This document shows positions 53,101 to 62,831 of a DNA stretch of 64,000 nucleotides, piece after piece (the stretch's first letter is position 1; each line of letters opens with the position of its first letter). The stretch spans positions 372,001-436,000 of the forward strand of contig MU008152.1 in NCBI GenBank assembly GCA_010909165.1, given 5' to 3'. The translations under genes and the position numbers were made by a program. Under the pieces are notes generated by a model, which had not been told where the DNA came from, did no database searches, and was given only the letters and a program-made list of their open reading frames with translations. Origin of the DNA: Anthoceros angustus. Its lineage: Eukaryota; Streptophyta; Anthocerotopsida; Anthocerotales; Anthocerotaceae.

Positions 53101-53828
53101 CAGGAAGCATGGTTGACGCACAGCAGGTGTTTGACGCTTTGCCGGAAAGAGACGTAGTCATCTGGGGTGCACTGATTGCGGGATACGCCCGTCAAGGAGA
53201 CAGTGAAGAGGTCTTTGACCTGGTGCTCAGAATGAAAAAGGATGGCATACTGCCAGACACCATCACATTTGTCAATGTACTAACAGTATGCAGTCATAGG
53301 GGTCTAGTGACCGAGGGGCGAGAATACTTTGAGGCTATGAGCAGAGTGTATGGCATCACACCTACAACGGACCACTACACATGCATGGTGGATCTCCTGG
53401 GACGTGCAGGACAACTGGACGAGGCTCTAGCCGTAGCAAGGGCAATTCCTGTAGTGCCTGATGCTGCAGTCTGGCACTCTCTTTTGGGTGCTTGTCAAAA
53501 ATGGTGCAACGTGGAGGCGGGACGCCATGCTTTCGATGAAGCAGTGAAGCTAGACAAGGAGGATTCTGCAGCCTATGTCTTGATGTCGAACATATATACT
53601 GGTGCCCAGATGTGGGAGCAAGCCCGGGAAATACAGCTGAGGAGACAAGGCAACAGGGCAAGGAAGCAGCCAGGACAGAGCTGGTGGACCGACATGGACG
53701 GACTGGTGCATAGTTTTTTGGTTGGGGATAAGAAGCATCCTTGCAGCGACGCAAGGATAAAACTTTTGTTCCTCAAAATGAATAAAGATTATTATGAACC
53801 ACACCTGGACTCCCAGTCGGCCGGATGA
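50193..53828 (+). CDS. PLS-class PPR protein B (9 triplets, E/E+, decayed DYW)
   Basis: An intronless frame of 1211 codons and the longest of the array. Nine PLS triplets are marked by the first RMYTSHARL and then MY motifs at 50913, 51225, 51537, 51849, 52161, 52473, 52782 and 53088. Five consecutive spacings are exactly 312 nt, then 309 and 306. Triplets 3-5 and 6-8 resemble each other as blocks, suggesting a three-unit duplication. The E/E+ end reads PGQSWWTDMDGLVHSF near residue 1158, and the frame stops soon after NKDYYEPHLDS. The predicted role is sequence-specific binding of a long organellar RNA target. The start at 50193 is the first in-frame ATG; the shared N-terminal block begins near residue 65, so the true start is uncertain. 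Confidence 0.88.
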   Translation: MPECPSLRRSSEWLSRFYEPAWVDPKLAAAPVDMQMGCATPTSSWTVPDALDTRKPAGYESGVTAQTVRKLCQQEQLSKTVEALGVLVHTDCPVSISLFHTVLRECLSRKNLHLGRRVHAFTVKMGYESDTFLCNHILRMYTSHARLLEAMDVFAEAAKPDALTWCAIISAHVKQGQDKQAIQLYQRMRKSGVKPDGHVFAAALQACARGADLKSGQQVHADVLDSGIEPDLFVCSGLVDMYAKCGRLLEAQKVFDGLPQKSVVTWSAMIAGYAQQGMGQQALHLYKAMREEGIVTPNSVTFVSVLQACASVGTLALEKGKQLHAEIREQGLQADVVVANSLVNMYAKCGSIADAEVVFNGLPQKDVVSWNIMIAGYSQKGMGPEALHLLMAMQEEGTAAPNPVTFVSLLQACACMGTPALEKGKQLHTQITERGLHTDVFVANSLVNMYSKCGSLEDAQGVFDGLGHKTVVTWNAMIAAYSRQGRGHEALRLYTAMQEEGIFAPDSVTFVCLLQACACLGTSGLEKGKQLHARIRELGLQADVFVGSSLVSMYAKCGTLEDARGAFDGLGDKNVVTWNAMISGYSQQGMGQEALDLYHCMQEEGIVAPDSVTFVSLLQACASVGVIALQKGKQLHAHIREQGLQSDVVIANSLVNMYAKCGSLEDAHGVFDGLPQKDVVTWNVLISGYSQKGMGLEALHLLSAMEEEGMAAPNSVTFLSLLQACASVGTLALEKGKQLHAQIREQGLQADVFIANSLVNMYAKCGSLEDAQRMFDGLSQKDVVTWNAMIAGYSQRGMGHEALRLCGAMQEGLTAPDSVTFVCLLQACASLGSLALEKGKQLHAQIRGQGLQGDVTVASSLLNMYAKCGSLEDAWDIFEGLNEKNVVVWSAMIAGYSQQGMGQEALGLYRAMQEEGIVALDPVIFVCLLQACASVAALHVGRQLHSQIEDQGLQADAAIGSSLINMYAKSGSMVDAQQVFDALPERDVVIWGALIAGYARQGDSEEVFDLVLRMKKDGILPDTITFVNVLTVCSHRGLVTEGREYFEAMSRVYGITPTTDHYTCMVDLLGRAGQLDEALAVARAIPVVPDAAVWHSLLGACQKWCNVEAGRHAFDEAVKLDKEDSAAYVLMSNIYTGAQMWEQAREIQLRRQGNRARKQPGQSWWTDMDGLVHSFLVGDKKHPCSDARIKLLFLKMNKDYYEPHLDSQSAG

Positions 53829-53960
53829 TGGCATGGAAGATCTCGTGTGTGGGCACAGCCGATATCTTCGGCCTAAGCCTAGCAGTCGGGTTGGAAAAGG
53901 TGAGCAGGAAGGAAATTGTCCGAGAAAGGACCATGTAGATGTGTTTGTAGACTCCGATCT
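53794..53960 (+). pseudogene. Out-of-frame remnant of the DYW domain of PPR protein B
   Basis: In a frame different from the PPR frame the sequence reads DGMEDLVCGHSRYLRPKPSS. This resembles the DYW segment around the catalytic H-S-E (LCGHSEKLA in many relatives), with the glutamate lost. The E+ frame and this remnant overlap, as expected after an indel. Confidence 0.55.
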
Positions 53961-54406
53961 CGCGTGTACTATTCGCACTGCATGCTTTTCACAGACGTTA
54001 AAAACCTCAGCAAGTAGCTAGACAGATCTTCTCATTTGATGCCATTGTAGTCGCAGCGTTGATCAGCTGGACCCGACATACGCTTGCTGTGAGAGGTAAT
54101 AATCAAAACCGTTGCGAGGGTTTTGCGCATTCTCCTGTAGTTTGATCTCTGCGTCCAGTGCCGAATTGCAACCACAGGCCTTGCAGATGACTTGTGATTG
54201 GTCGTGGCCAGATCCATGGCTCACAGGTTGTACTCACCTCTGTGCCTCTTGCACTATCAGGTTTACAACGTGCTCCTGCATGCGATGGCTGTCAGGAGGG
54301 TAACGGGAATTGTTGGAAGAGCCTCCGCTCAGTCAACTTCAAGGATCGGAAACAGGGAGGCCTCGAGGTCCAGCACCTTGGATAGAAAGCTAGCTCCGCC
54401 AAACCC
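53961..54406. other. Spacer between PPR genes B and C
   Basis: No separate gene is seen. It should contain the promoter of PPR gene C. Conservation of gene C with its paralogues begins only near 54530. Confidence 0.4.
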
Positions 54407-57313
54407 ATGTGTCACTGGAAAGCGATCTTCCAGCGAGGGTCGTGGCCGGGAGCGCTCTTGTGGAAACGACTTTTCACACATGGGTGGGGTAACAGATCAT
54501 CCACCTGCAGCTTGCCGGATCTCTGGGACCCTCGCAGGTGTGCAGGATGCGAAAGTGGCGTAACCTCTGAAAGCATAAACAAACTATGCCAGCAGGGGCA
54601 GGTCAGGGAGGCCGTTGAAGCTCTGGGATTTCTGGTGCACGAAGACTGTCGGATCTCGAGATCTCTCTTTTTTACGGTCCTGAAAGAATGTGTGGCTAAG
54701 AAGGATTTGCATCTGGGTCGCATTGTCCATGCTCTAGCCGTGAAGGAGGGTTATGGGTCGGACACGTTCTTGTGCAATCGCATCCTGCGAATGTATGCTT
54801 CTCACTCCAGGTTGAAAGAAGCGATGAATGTGTTCACCATGGTTGCTAGACCAGATGCCTTCACGTGGTCTGCTGTAATATCTGCATATGTAAAACATGG
54901 AGAAGATAAGCAGGCCATACGACTATATCATCGGATGTGCAGGTCAGGTGTGCAGCCAGATGGCCATGTGTTTGTAGCAGCCCTTCAAGCTTGTGCCAGG
55001 GGAGTAGACTTGAAATCTGGGCAGCAAGTGCATGCTGATGTGTTGGCTTGTGGCGTTGAGCCTGATGAATTTGTCTCTGGTTGCTTGGTGGACATGTATG
55101 CAAAATGTGGCAGCTTGGAAGACGCTCAAAGAGTGTTTGACGGGCTTCCTCACAAAAGTGTGGTGACGTGGAGTTCCATGATAACAGGATATGCCCAGCA
55201 GGGCATGGGGAGGGAAGCCCTTCACCTCTACAGGGTAATGCAGGGAGAAGGCATGGTTGAACCGAATTCTGTGACCTTTGTGTCCCTCCTCCAGGCATGT
55301 GCTAGTCTGGGGAGACCTGGTTTGGAGGAGGGGAAGCGTCTTCATGCACAAATTAGGGAACAAGGGCTTGACGCTGATATGTTTGTAGGCAGCAGTATGG
55401 TAAACATGTATGCAAAGTGTGGCAGCCTAACAGATGCTCGGAGCGTGTTTGATGGGCTTGATAAGAAAAATGTGGTGACGTGGAATGCCATGCTAGCAGG
55501 GTATTCCCAGCAGGGCATGGGGCACGAAGCCCTTGATCTGTACAGAGCTATGCAAGAGGAAGGGATCGTTGCGCCTGTTTCACTGACATTTGTGTCCCTC
55601 CTGCAGGCATGTGCTAAAATGGGCACCCCGGCTTTAGAGAAAGGCAAACACCTTCATGCACAAATTAGAGAACGGGGCATTCATGCTGACGTGGTTGTAG
55701 CAAACAGCTTGGTAAATATGTATGCAAAGTGCGGCAGCCCAATGGATGCTCAGGGCGTGTTTGATGGACTTGGTCAGAAAGATGTGGTGACATGGAATGC
55801 TATGATAGGAGGATATGTACATAAGGGCATGGGGCTTGAAGCCTTTCATTTACTTAGTGTCATGCAACAAGAAGGCTTGGCTGCACCCAATTCAGTCACA
55901 TTTATGAGTCTCCTGCAGGCGTGTGCAAGAGTAGGCACCCCGGCTTTGAACAAGGGGAAACAGATTCATGAACAAATTAGGGAAAGAGGGCTTCAAGCTG
56001 ATGTCTTTGTAGCCAACAGCTTGGTAAACATGTATGCAAAATGCGGCAGCCTACACGATGCTCAGGGTGTGTTCAATGCACTGCCCCAGAAAGATGTGGC
56101 AACGTGGAATGCCATGATAGCAGGCTATTCTCAGCAAGGGATGGGGCAGGAAGCCCTTGGTCTTTACAGGGCTATGCAAGACGTAATTGCTGCACCCGAT
56201 TCAGTAACATTTGTATGTCTTCTGCAGGCATGTGCACAATTGGGTACGCCAGGTTTGGAGATGGGAAAGCAGCTACATACGCAAATTAGAGAGCAAGGAC
56301 TACATGCTGATTTATTAGTAGCCAGCAGTTTGGTGAACATGTATGCCAAGTGTGGCAGCTTGGAGAATGCTAGGGCCTTGTTTGACAAACTCTGTGAAAA
56401 GAATGTGGTGACCTGGAGTGCCATGATAGCAGGATATTCCCAGCAGGGCATGGGACAGGAAGCGCTTCATCTTTACAGGACTATGCAAGAAGAAGGCATT
56501 GTTACACTTGATTCTGTGACATTTGTTTGCCTCCTACAGGCATGTGCAAGTGTAGCAGCTTTGCATCTGGGAAGGCAGCTTCATGCACAGATTCAAGTTC
56601 AGAAGTTGCAAGCTGAGCCTATCCTTCGCAACAGTTTGATAAACATGTACGCAAAATCAGGGAGCATGCTTCATGCTCGGCAGGTGTTTGATGCATTGCC
56701 AGAAAGAGATGTTGTCACATGGACTGCACTGATTGCAGGATACACCTGTCAAGGGGACAGCAAAGAGGTCTTTGACTTGTTTCTCAAAATGAGAGAAGAT
56801 GGCATAGAACCTGATGGCATCACGTTCCTTAGTGTACTAACAGTATGCAGTCATAAGGGTCTAGTGAACAAAGCGCGAGAGTACTTTGAAGCTATGATCA
56901 GAAAGCATCGCATTACTCCCATGCCAGATCACTACACATGCATGGTGGATCTTCTGGGTCGAGCAGGGCAATTGGACGAGGCAATAGCATTGATAAGTAC
57001 GATGCCTGTACGGCCTGATGCTGCAGTTTGGCACTCTCTTCTCGCTGCTTGTCAAAAGTGGAACAATGTGGAGGTGGGATGCCATGCATTTCATGAAGCA
57101 GTCAAGCTCGACACTAAAGATGCTGTAGCATATGTGTTGATGTCCAACATATATAGTGGTGCCCAGATGTGGGAACAATCACAGGAGATGAAGTTCAGGA
57201 GAATAAGAAACAAGGCTTGGAAGCAGCCAGGCCAGAGCTGGTGGACAGATATGGACGGGCTGGTCCATAGTTTTCTGGTTGGGGATCAGAATAGTTGTCT
57301 GGGTTGGGGATAA
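54407..57313 (+). CDS. PLS-class PPR protein C (7 triplets, truncated in E+)
   Basis: An intronless frame of 968 codons. The shared block (CESGVTSESINKLCQQGQV) begins near residue 50, and sequence before it may be non-coding, so the start is uncertain. Seven PLS triplets follow, the first diverged (RMYASHSRL), then VDMYAKCG, four VNMYAKCG and a last INMYAKSG. The E/E+ region ends PGQSWWTDMDGLVHSFLVGD near residue 940, then the frame reads NSCLGWG and stops. The whole DYW domain is missing, replaced by degenerate repeats of the E+ coding sequence. It is the third gene of the array on the same strand, and its triplet sequences are closest to those of protein B. The role is inferred: organellar RNA binding, possibly recruiting a deaminase in trans. 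Confidence 0.86.
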   Translation: MCHWKAIFQRGSWPGALLWKRLFTHGWGNRSSTCSLPDLWDPRRCAGCESGVTSESINKLCQQGQVREAVEALGFLVHEDCRISRSLFFTVLKECVAKKDLHLGRIVHALAVKEGYGSDTFLCNRILRMYASHSRLKEAMNVFTMVARPDAFTWSAVISAYVKHGEDKQAIRLYHRMCRSGVQPDGHVFVAALQACARGVDLKSGQQVHADVLACGVEPDEFVSGCLVDMYAKCGSLEDAQRVFDGLPHKSVVTWSSMITGYAQQGMGREALHLYRVMQGEGMVEPNSVTFVSLLQACASLGRPGLEEGKRLHAQIREQGLDADMFVGSSMVNMYAKCGSLTDARSVFDGLDKKNVVTWNAMLAGYSQQGMGHEALDLYRAMQEEGIVAPVSLTFVSLLQACAKMGTPALEKGKHLHAQIRERGIHADVVVANSLVNMYAKCGSPMDAQGVFDGLGQKDVVTWNAMIGGYVHKGMGLEAFHLLSVMQQEGLAAPNSVTFMSLLQACARVGTPALNKGKQIHEQIRERGLQADVFVANSLVNMYAKCGSLHDAQGVFNALPQKDVATWNAMIAGYSQQGMGQEALGLYRAMQDVIAAPDSVTFVCLLQACAQLGTPGLEMGKQLHTQIREQGLHADLLVASSLVNMYAKCGSLENARALFDKLCEKNVVTWSAMIAGYSQQGMGQEALHLYRTMQEEGIVTLDSVTFVCLLQACASVAALHLGRQLHAQIQVQKLQAEPILRNSLINMYAKSGSMLHARQVFDALPERDVVTWTALIAGYTCQGDSKEVFDLFLKMREDGIEPDGITFLSVLTVCSHKGLVNKAREYFEAMIRKHRITPMPDHYTCMVDLLGRAGQLDEAIALISTMPVRPDAAVWHSLLAACQKWNNVEVGCHAFHEAVKLDTKDAVAYVLMSNIYSGAQMWEQSQEMKFRRIRNKAWKQPGQSWWTDMDGLVHSFLVGDQNSCLGWG

Positions 57314-57468
57314 TGAAGCAATGGATGAGTAATGAAGTATTCTGGGCATTTCATCCAGCGTAGCTATCAGATGATTAGGGGTTAAAAGAGTTTTCTGGTT
57401 AGGGATCAAATAGTTTGCTGATTGAGGACCGGAATAGTTTTCTGGTTGAGGATCAGAATAGTTTTTTA
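57269..57468. repeat. Degenerate ~24-bp repeats derived from the PPR E+ coding end
   Basis: Copies of TTTTCTGGTTGGGGATCAGA occur at 57271, 57391 (slightly changed), about 57413, about 57438 and in part near 57294. The first copy encodes SFLVGDQ of PPR protein C. The rest lie after its stop. Confidence 0.75.
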
Positions 57469-58100
57469 GATAAAGTCTGACTATGAGATTGACTAGGTGT
57501 GATAACTACATCCCCATAATGCTTCATTACTGATCACAAGTGTTTTGGCATCTTCAAAAAAGTTGTGCGCAAGTGAATTATTACGAAACATTATCATTCG
57601 CACCTAAAGTCGCTTGGAATCAGGCTGGTAATGGCTGGGGATCTGTCGTTACCCTGGACATATTCCACCCAAGGCACCCTGTCTGGGTATTTGCTTATAC
57701 AGACATCTATGTATATAGAAGAAAAGAAAATATTGGCATAGGCTTGTGCTGCACGTTATGTGAATTTGCTCTCTGTGGCGCCGGTGGTCTAAACTCTAAA
57801 CGGCGTCTAAACTGCCTGTGAAGGCGGCCCTTCCCTGAATCAAGCATCAGCGGCCTTGGGCGAACTAGTTTGGTCCCCGCAACTGCCGCAACCGTTTTAC
57901 CCGTTGAACTGACCACATTCACGGGGCTGGGAGTGAGCGGCGAGAAATGTGGCTCGTAGCCCAGCCCTGACCTGCATGATGTTTCTGGCATCGAATTCGG
58001 ATCATTCACAAGTCTGTGTGCACTCCGCCATCAGCTCCTTCCTGGAATCGGAGCTGGTCGCTCAGTTGCAGCAACGGCAGGAGCTTTGTAGCGCTAAACC
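57469..58100. other. Spacer between PPR C and the first GH9 copy
   Basis: No gene is recognised. A GGCGTCTAAACT-like local duplication occurs near 57785-57812. Confidence 0.4.
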
Positions 58101-59842
58101 ATGGCCCCAACTTCCGGATGTGGCACAATGGCAGCTGCGGCTGCAGCGTTGGGCTTGTGGGTGTGTGTCGCTTGCCTTGCTTGGGCGCCAGCTGGCTGCA
58201 ATGCTGTTGCTGGTGCAAGAAGCTTCGGTGCAGCCGAGTACCAGGAAGCCCCGTCCAAGGCCATCCTCTTCTACGAGGGCCTGCGATCTGGGCCGCTGCC
58301 CACATCCCAGAGATTGACGTGGAGGGGGGATTCTGGCTTGACTGACGGATCCTCATCCAGCGTAGATTTGGTGGGAGGATACTACGACGCTGGCGACAAT
58401 GTCAAGTTCACCTGCCCATGACCTTCACCATCACGCTGCTTTCGTGGACGGTGATCCAGAAGGGCAAGGAGCTGGCTGCAGCGGGAGAGATGAAGCACTC
58501 ACAAGACGCCATCCGCTGGGGCACTGACTACTTGCTCAAAGCTCACACGGGACCGAGCGAGCTGTACGTTCAGGTGGCGGACTCGACCAAGGATCATGCG
58601 CGCTGGCAGAGGCCCGAGGACATGCAGACTGACCGCACTGCCTACAAGATTGACGCCACCAATCCAGGCTCCAACGCTGCTGCGGAAACGGCTGCCGCTC
58701 TGGCTGCTGCCTCCATTGTGTTCCAGGCCAGTGACGCCCAGTACTCTGCTACGCTTTTGGCAAGTGCCACTGAGCTCTTCTCTTTCGCGGATGAGTACAG
58801 AGCAGCATGCAGCGACGGGTCGCTGAAGCCGCAAGTGTGCCCATTCTACTGCCCCCACTCGGGCTTCAAGGATGAGCTGCTGTGGGGAGCCGCCTGGCTG
58901 TACAAGGCATCCAGGGACGACAAGTACCTGCAATACCTGGTGGACAACGGCGAGGAGCTGGGTGGAGCCACCACCTCCGCGCCGACGCTCAGCTGGGATA
59001 ACAAATATGCGGGTGCTCAGGTCTTGGCTGCCCAGTTCTTCCTTGCGGGCAAAGCCGATGGTCTTGGCTGCCCAGTTCTTCCTTGCGGGCAAAGCCGATA
59101 GTCTGCAGGGCTACAAGCAGCAAGCCGATGCATTCGTGTGCGGCATCATGCCAGGCGTCTCTGCAGCCAAGTATACTCCTGGTACGTCGTGCTTCTACAT
59201 TTATCCGTTCCCCTAGCCTTGCCTTGTTGAATATTGAAGGAATGCTGAGATGATTGATCGCCTTGTGAACCTTGTATGACGTCTTGTGCAGGCGGGCTCT
59301 TCTAGATCTATTTCGCGGCAGGCAGCAATCTGCAGTACGTGACCGCATCTTCCTTCCTCCTTCTCGTCTACGCCAAGTACCTAGACTCATCGCAGCAGAC
59401 AGTCACATGGCACCACGACCATCACTCCCTCCCAGCTTTGTGCCCAGGCCAAAACCCAGGTACAGTCGGGATGGTACAAATCTGGCTCCTCCCCCACTTA
59501 TATTTAATGCATTCTATACTTTTTATTCTGGCTGAGACTCTGCATCCTCATCACGTTTCGAAATTCATTGATGCCTGCTGCAGGTGGACAACATTCTGGG
59601 AGACAATCCTCAGCGCATGTCGTACATGGTGTGATTTGGTTCACCATTGGGCGGCTTCAGTGCCGTGCATCAAGACTCACCCTGCCGAGATCGCCTGCTC
59701 TGACAGCTTCTCCTACTACAAGGCCAGCATCTCCGACCCCAACCCTCTAACAGGAGGCATTATGGGAGGACCCGACGAGGCCGATGCCTATGGTGGGCCT
59801 CTTGGCACACCTTGCTGCAGCCTGATGCTTTTCACACTGTGA
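58101..59842 (+). pseudogene. GH9 endo-beta-1,4-glucanase pseudogene, copy 1
   Basis: A signal-peptide-like start (ATG at 58101 or, better, 58128) is followed by GH9 sequence: [29 protein letters not shown], then [54 protein letters not shown] and [10 protein letters not shown]. Exon 2 (from 59292) gives SNLQYVTASSFLLLVYAKYL and exon 3 (from 59584) VDNILGDNPQRMSYMV and KTHPAEIACSDSFSYY. Lesions include a one-base deletion near 58408, a 40-bp tandem duplication at 59020-59099, an in-frame TAG at 59303, a two-base loss near 59409 and a TGA at 59632. The C-terminal part with the catalytic glutamate is missing. GH9 enzymes cut cellulose and hemicellulose in the wall; this copy cannot make one. 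Confidence 0.85.
59020..59099. repeat. 40-bp tandem duplication inside GH9 copy 1
   Basis: The unit GGTCTTGGCTGCCCAGTTCT and the following 20 bases repeats perfectly at 59020 and 59060. Because 40 is not a multiple of three, it shifts the frame. Confidence 0.95.
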
Positions 59843-59907
59843 AGCGTTCGATCGTCTCGACCCAAGCTTGTATCATGTATGAAGAAATTTAGTCCAGTTA
59901 GTGTAGG

Positions 59908-60118
59908 CAGTTGCTAGCGCTGCGGCCGGAAGGCCTATACCCATTGAAGAGCATTAGGTGCCTCCCTGGGCTGCCCTTAGGTAGATTACTCATTCGTTGT
60001 GTAGCTCAAAGTTGTGGTACAACTGAAAAGCTGGACCAACTCGTTCTTGGCCGTTGGCTATAAGTAAATGCATCTCCATCTAAAAGCCTATTTGATCTGT
60101 CCACAGACTTCAAATTTG
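59908..60118. repeat. GH9-associated flank, copy 1
   Basis: This segment after the GH9 pseudogene (GTAGGCAGTTGC, GCCGGAAGGC, GGGCTGCCCTTAG, TGGTACAACTGA motifs) matches 62605-62831 in the same orientation with indels. Confidence 0.7.
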
Positions 60119-61004
60119 GACTAAACGTTTTTGCAGCTTGCATCCTGGAGTCCTTGTCCTTCCTTGCCTGGTTCCTTTCACGAGAATCCCGACCACGTTC
60201 CTGCAAGAGCTATAAAACCAGGCAGGCAGGAGCTGTACATGTTGAGGTACAGACACCTACAGTCTCCTGCAACCTCATTTCCTGGCTACCCTAAAATTTT
60301 GGGCCGCACGCCAATCCTGCGCTCATCTTAGCTTGGATGCTTGGCTATCACAACAAGTTTCTCCGACTGACCGAGAGGGGAAGTGGTCAGCATAATCTCG
60401 GTTGCCTGACCACCCAAACAGTCAACTTGCCAGACAAACAGTCTTGCCTTTGCTGCTTCACACCATGATCTCGCTAGCACGAGAACTGAAAAGGTACGCA
60501 AGAAAACGGATGATCTTCTAGTTGGAACCCTATGGAAGCTGCAGCCATGTCTTTCACCTTGGACTTCCGTGGCATGTCCTACATACGCCCTGTTTTCTGT
60601 ATACATTCCGGCAGAGCAGTTAGAAAGGAACATAATTTATGGCCCCAAAATGACATATTTTTGACCACCTGGTGGAAGGTCCGACCATGCATCGTAGACA
60701 ACCATTTCCATGCTTGTAAGTTGTTCATGTGTTTATAACTGAGCTTGCAAGGCAAATACTGGCCGGATACAGCTTGGGACTGACAAGGCGCTCCAGTTCT
60801 TGGTCTCTCACATCATTGGACGGTCGCGCCCCGATCGCTTGACTTCATCGACTGTATGCACCAAGCCTCAGAGGGACGCAGCGGGAACCAACAAAGGGTC
60901 AGTGCAGCCGCAGCAGGTACAGACACACTTGTCCTGGCAAACAAGGATTGGCTATCATTGTAAATGTCTACATCCGTTCAGGTGTTCACCATGCGCGGCT
61001 AGGG
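60119..61004. other. Spacer / HD-Zip 3' flank
   Basis: No gene is seen. The HD-Zip gene on the minus strand ends at 61005, so its 3' UTR lies here. Confidence 0.5.
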
Positions 61005-62036
61005 TCAGGGCCAGTTCATGGCCCACAGTGGATCCATCTCCTGCTGGGAGACTGCAGCGGAGTCCCTTTCGGTATCGTTCGGAGACGCGCAGTTTTGCGT
61101 ACCATTTTGAGGAGGGGAAGCGAGCAAATTCATGACATTCATGCCCTCAAATAAAGAGCAGCAGCACGGCTGTGATGTCTGTCCTGAATCTGGCCCAAGA
61201 AGACCATTGCTGTCACTACTTGGAACTCCGCAGCAGCAGCTGCAACTGCTGGAAGCTGCCCTACTGCTATCTACGTGGGAAGTGCTGATGAAGTCCAGGT
61301 CCGAGATGCCAAGTTCAGGGTAGGCGGGACCGAGATCGAGAGCAGGGAAGTCGTCCACGTCCAAATTGTAGGCGGGAAGTTCCGGCATCAGATTGTCCTT
61401 GCATTCCGGTGACTTGTCAGATTCTACCTCCTTCAGGCGTTTCACCTGGAGGACAGTTGGACATTCTCATGTCAAACAAAGCCAACAGTGCACTCAAACA
61501 AGGTTACAGCTACATCAAACTCCTGAAGGGGCGAAACGCTGACAGCATTGAGTTCAAACAAAAGAGAAACATCAATTTCCGTCAGTGTCCGCATACATGA
61601 ATGATCAAACCGGTAGGAAGCATCCAGTGTCACGCGGTCCCCCTCACAATAAAAAGCACGAGAAAATGAAATTCACCTCCTCAGCGAGTTTCTCCTTCTC
61701 ATCCAGCAACGCATTGTACTTGTCCTTGAAGGCAAGGTACTCAGCCTTGAGAAGCAGGAAGTCCTTCTCCAGCTGCTTCCCCTTCCATCTCGCGCGGCGG
61801 TTTTGAAACCAAATCGCCACCTGTCGCGGTTGCAAAGCCAGCTCCCTGGCCAGCCGGAGCTTAGTTTCCTGCTCCAATCTGGGGCCCTGGGTAACGAAGT
61901 TGTGCTCCAGCACCCGCACTTCCTTAGCCGTGAGCCTCCGCTTGGAACTCTTCCACTGCCCGGCCAATTCTTCCTCTCCGGCACATCCGGCATCCGCGCC
62001 GTCCGCCCCGCCGTGGCCACTCAAGTCGGCCGCCAT
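61005..62036 (-). CDS. HD-Zip class I transcription factor
   Basis: Two exons on the minus strand, 62036-61677 and 61445-61005, give 266 codons. After an acidic Gly/Asp-rich start, the homeodomain spans about residues 30-90 ([16 protein letters not shown], then [20 protein letters not shown]). The leucine zipper follows immediately ([25 protein letters not shown]) and the single intron interrupts it at EE/VKRLKE, as is common in the family. The loop between helices 1 and 2 ([10 protein letters not shown]) seems one residue longer than in typical class I members. The C terminus ends DPLWAMNWP, an AHA-like activation motif. Members bind CAATNATTG as dimers in the nucleus and control growth and stress responses. 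It sits between two GH9 pseudogenes and looks intact. Confidence 0.92.
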
Positions 62037-62604
62037 GGACACAGACGTGATTCGACGACATTGAGGCCGCCGCCACCGGAGGCCCCTTAAGCGCAGGCAT
62101 GCCGCGGCCCCTGAAGCTGGCTGAGCTCACCAAGCAACAGCGCAAGCTAATCCTGGGATGCCATGGAAACCCGCGGGCAAGGCATCGGGAGCGGCTGCAC
62201 GGGGGCTCGCGTCCCGCGGAGAGAGAGCAAACCGTGTGATTCCCTGACTCTTATCAGACAACCCTAAAAACACCATGTCCACGTAGCACACGGATAACGA
62301 ACGCGTAAACACCAATCGCCTGACCCCAAGCCACGACCTCCACTACCCTGGCAGCAGCCAGGAACGCTTGAACTACTCACCGCGCGGGTCACAACAAGGA
62401 GCGGCCTGCTTCCGCCATCCGCCATTGCCTTTGCTGATCACACTGCGGTCTGGGAGTAGATTACGTACCTTAGGGAGCAGAGCAACAAATCAGCCACCTG
62501 GAAAGCATGTTGCCAAGGGCGGTCATCTTGCTGTGTGTGCATTTGTGGGTGAAGTGGTCAGTGGTCACCAAATTTGTCTCATAAATGCAGAACATCCAGT
62601 TCCT

Positions 62605-62831
62605 GTAGGTAGTTGCCACCGCTGTAGCCGGAAGGCTTATACCCTTTGAAGAGCCAGTGCCTCACTGGGCTGCCCTTAGCACAAAGTCGTCATGGTGCAA
62701 CGGAGGCTGCACCAATTCGCACAAAGTTATTATGGTACAACTGAGGCCGCACCAATTCATTGTTGGCCATTGGTAACCAAAAAACAAAAAGTATTATCTC
62801 CTTCTAAAGCCTCTCTATCCACAAACTTCAA
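62605..62831. repeat. GH9-associated flank, copy 2
   Basis: This matches 59908-60118. It also contains a local duplication (GCACAAAGT, ATGGTGCAAC or ATGGTACAAC, then GAGGC-GCACCAATTC) at about 62680-62760. It lies upstream, not downstream, of the second GH9 copy. Confidence 0.7.

Noticed and set aside
58101-59842. GH9 copy 1 as an intact gene with unusual introns
   Set aside because: No GT-AG pairing can absorb the one-base deletion near 58408 together with the exact 40-bp duplication and the two in-frame stops.
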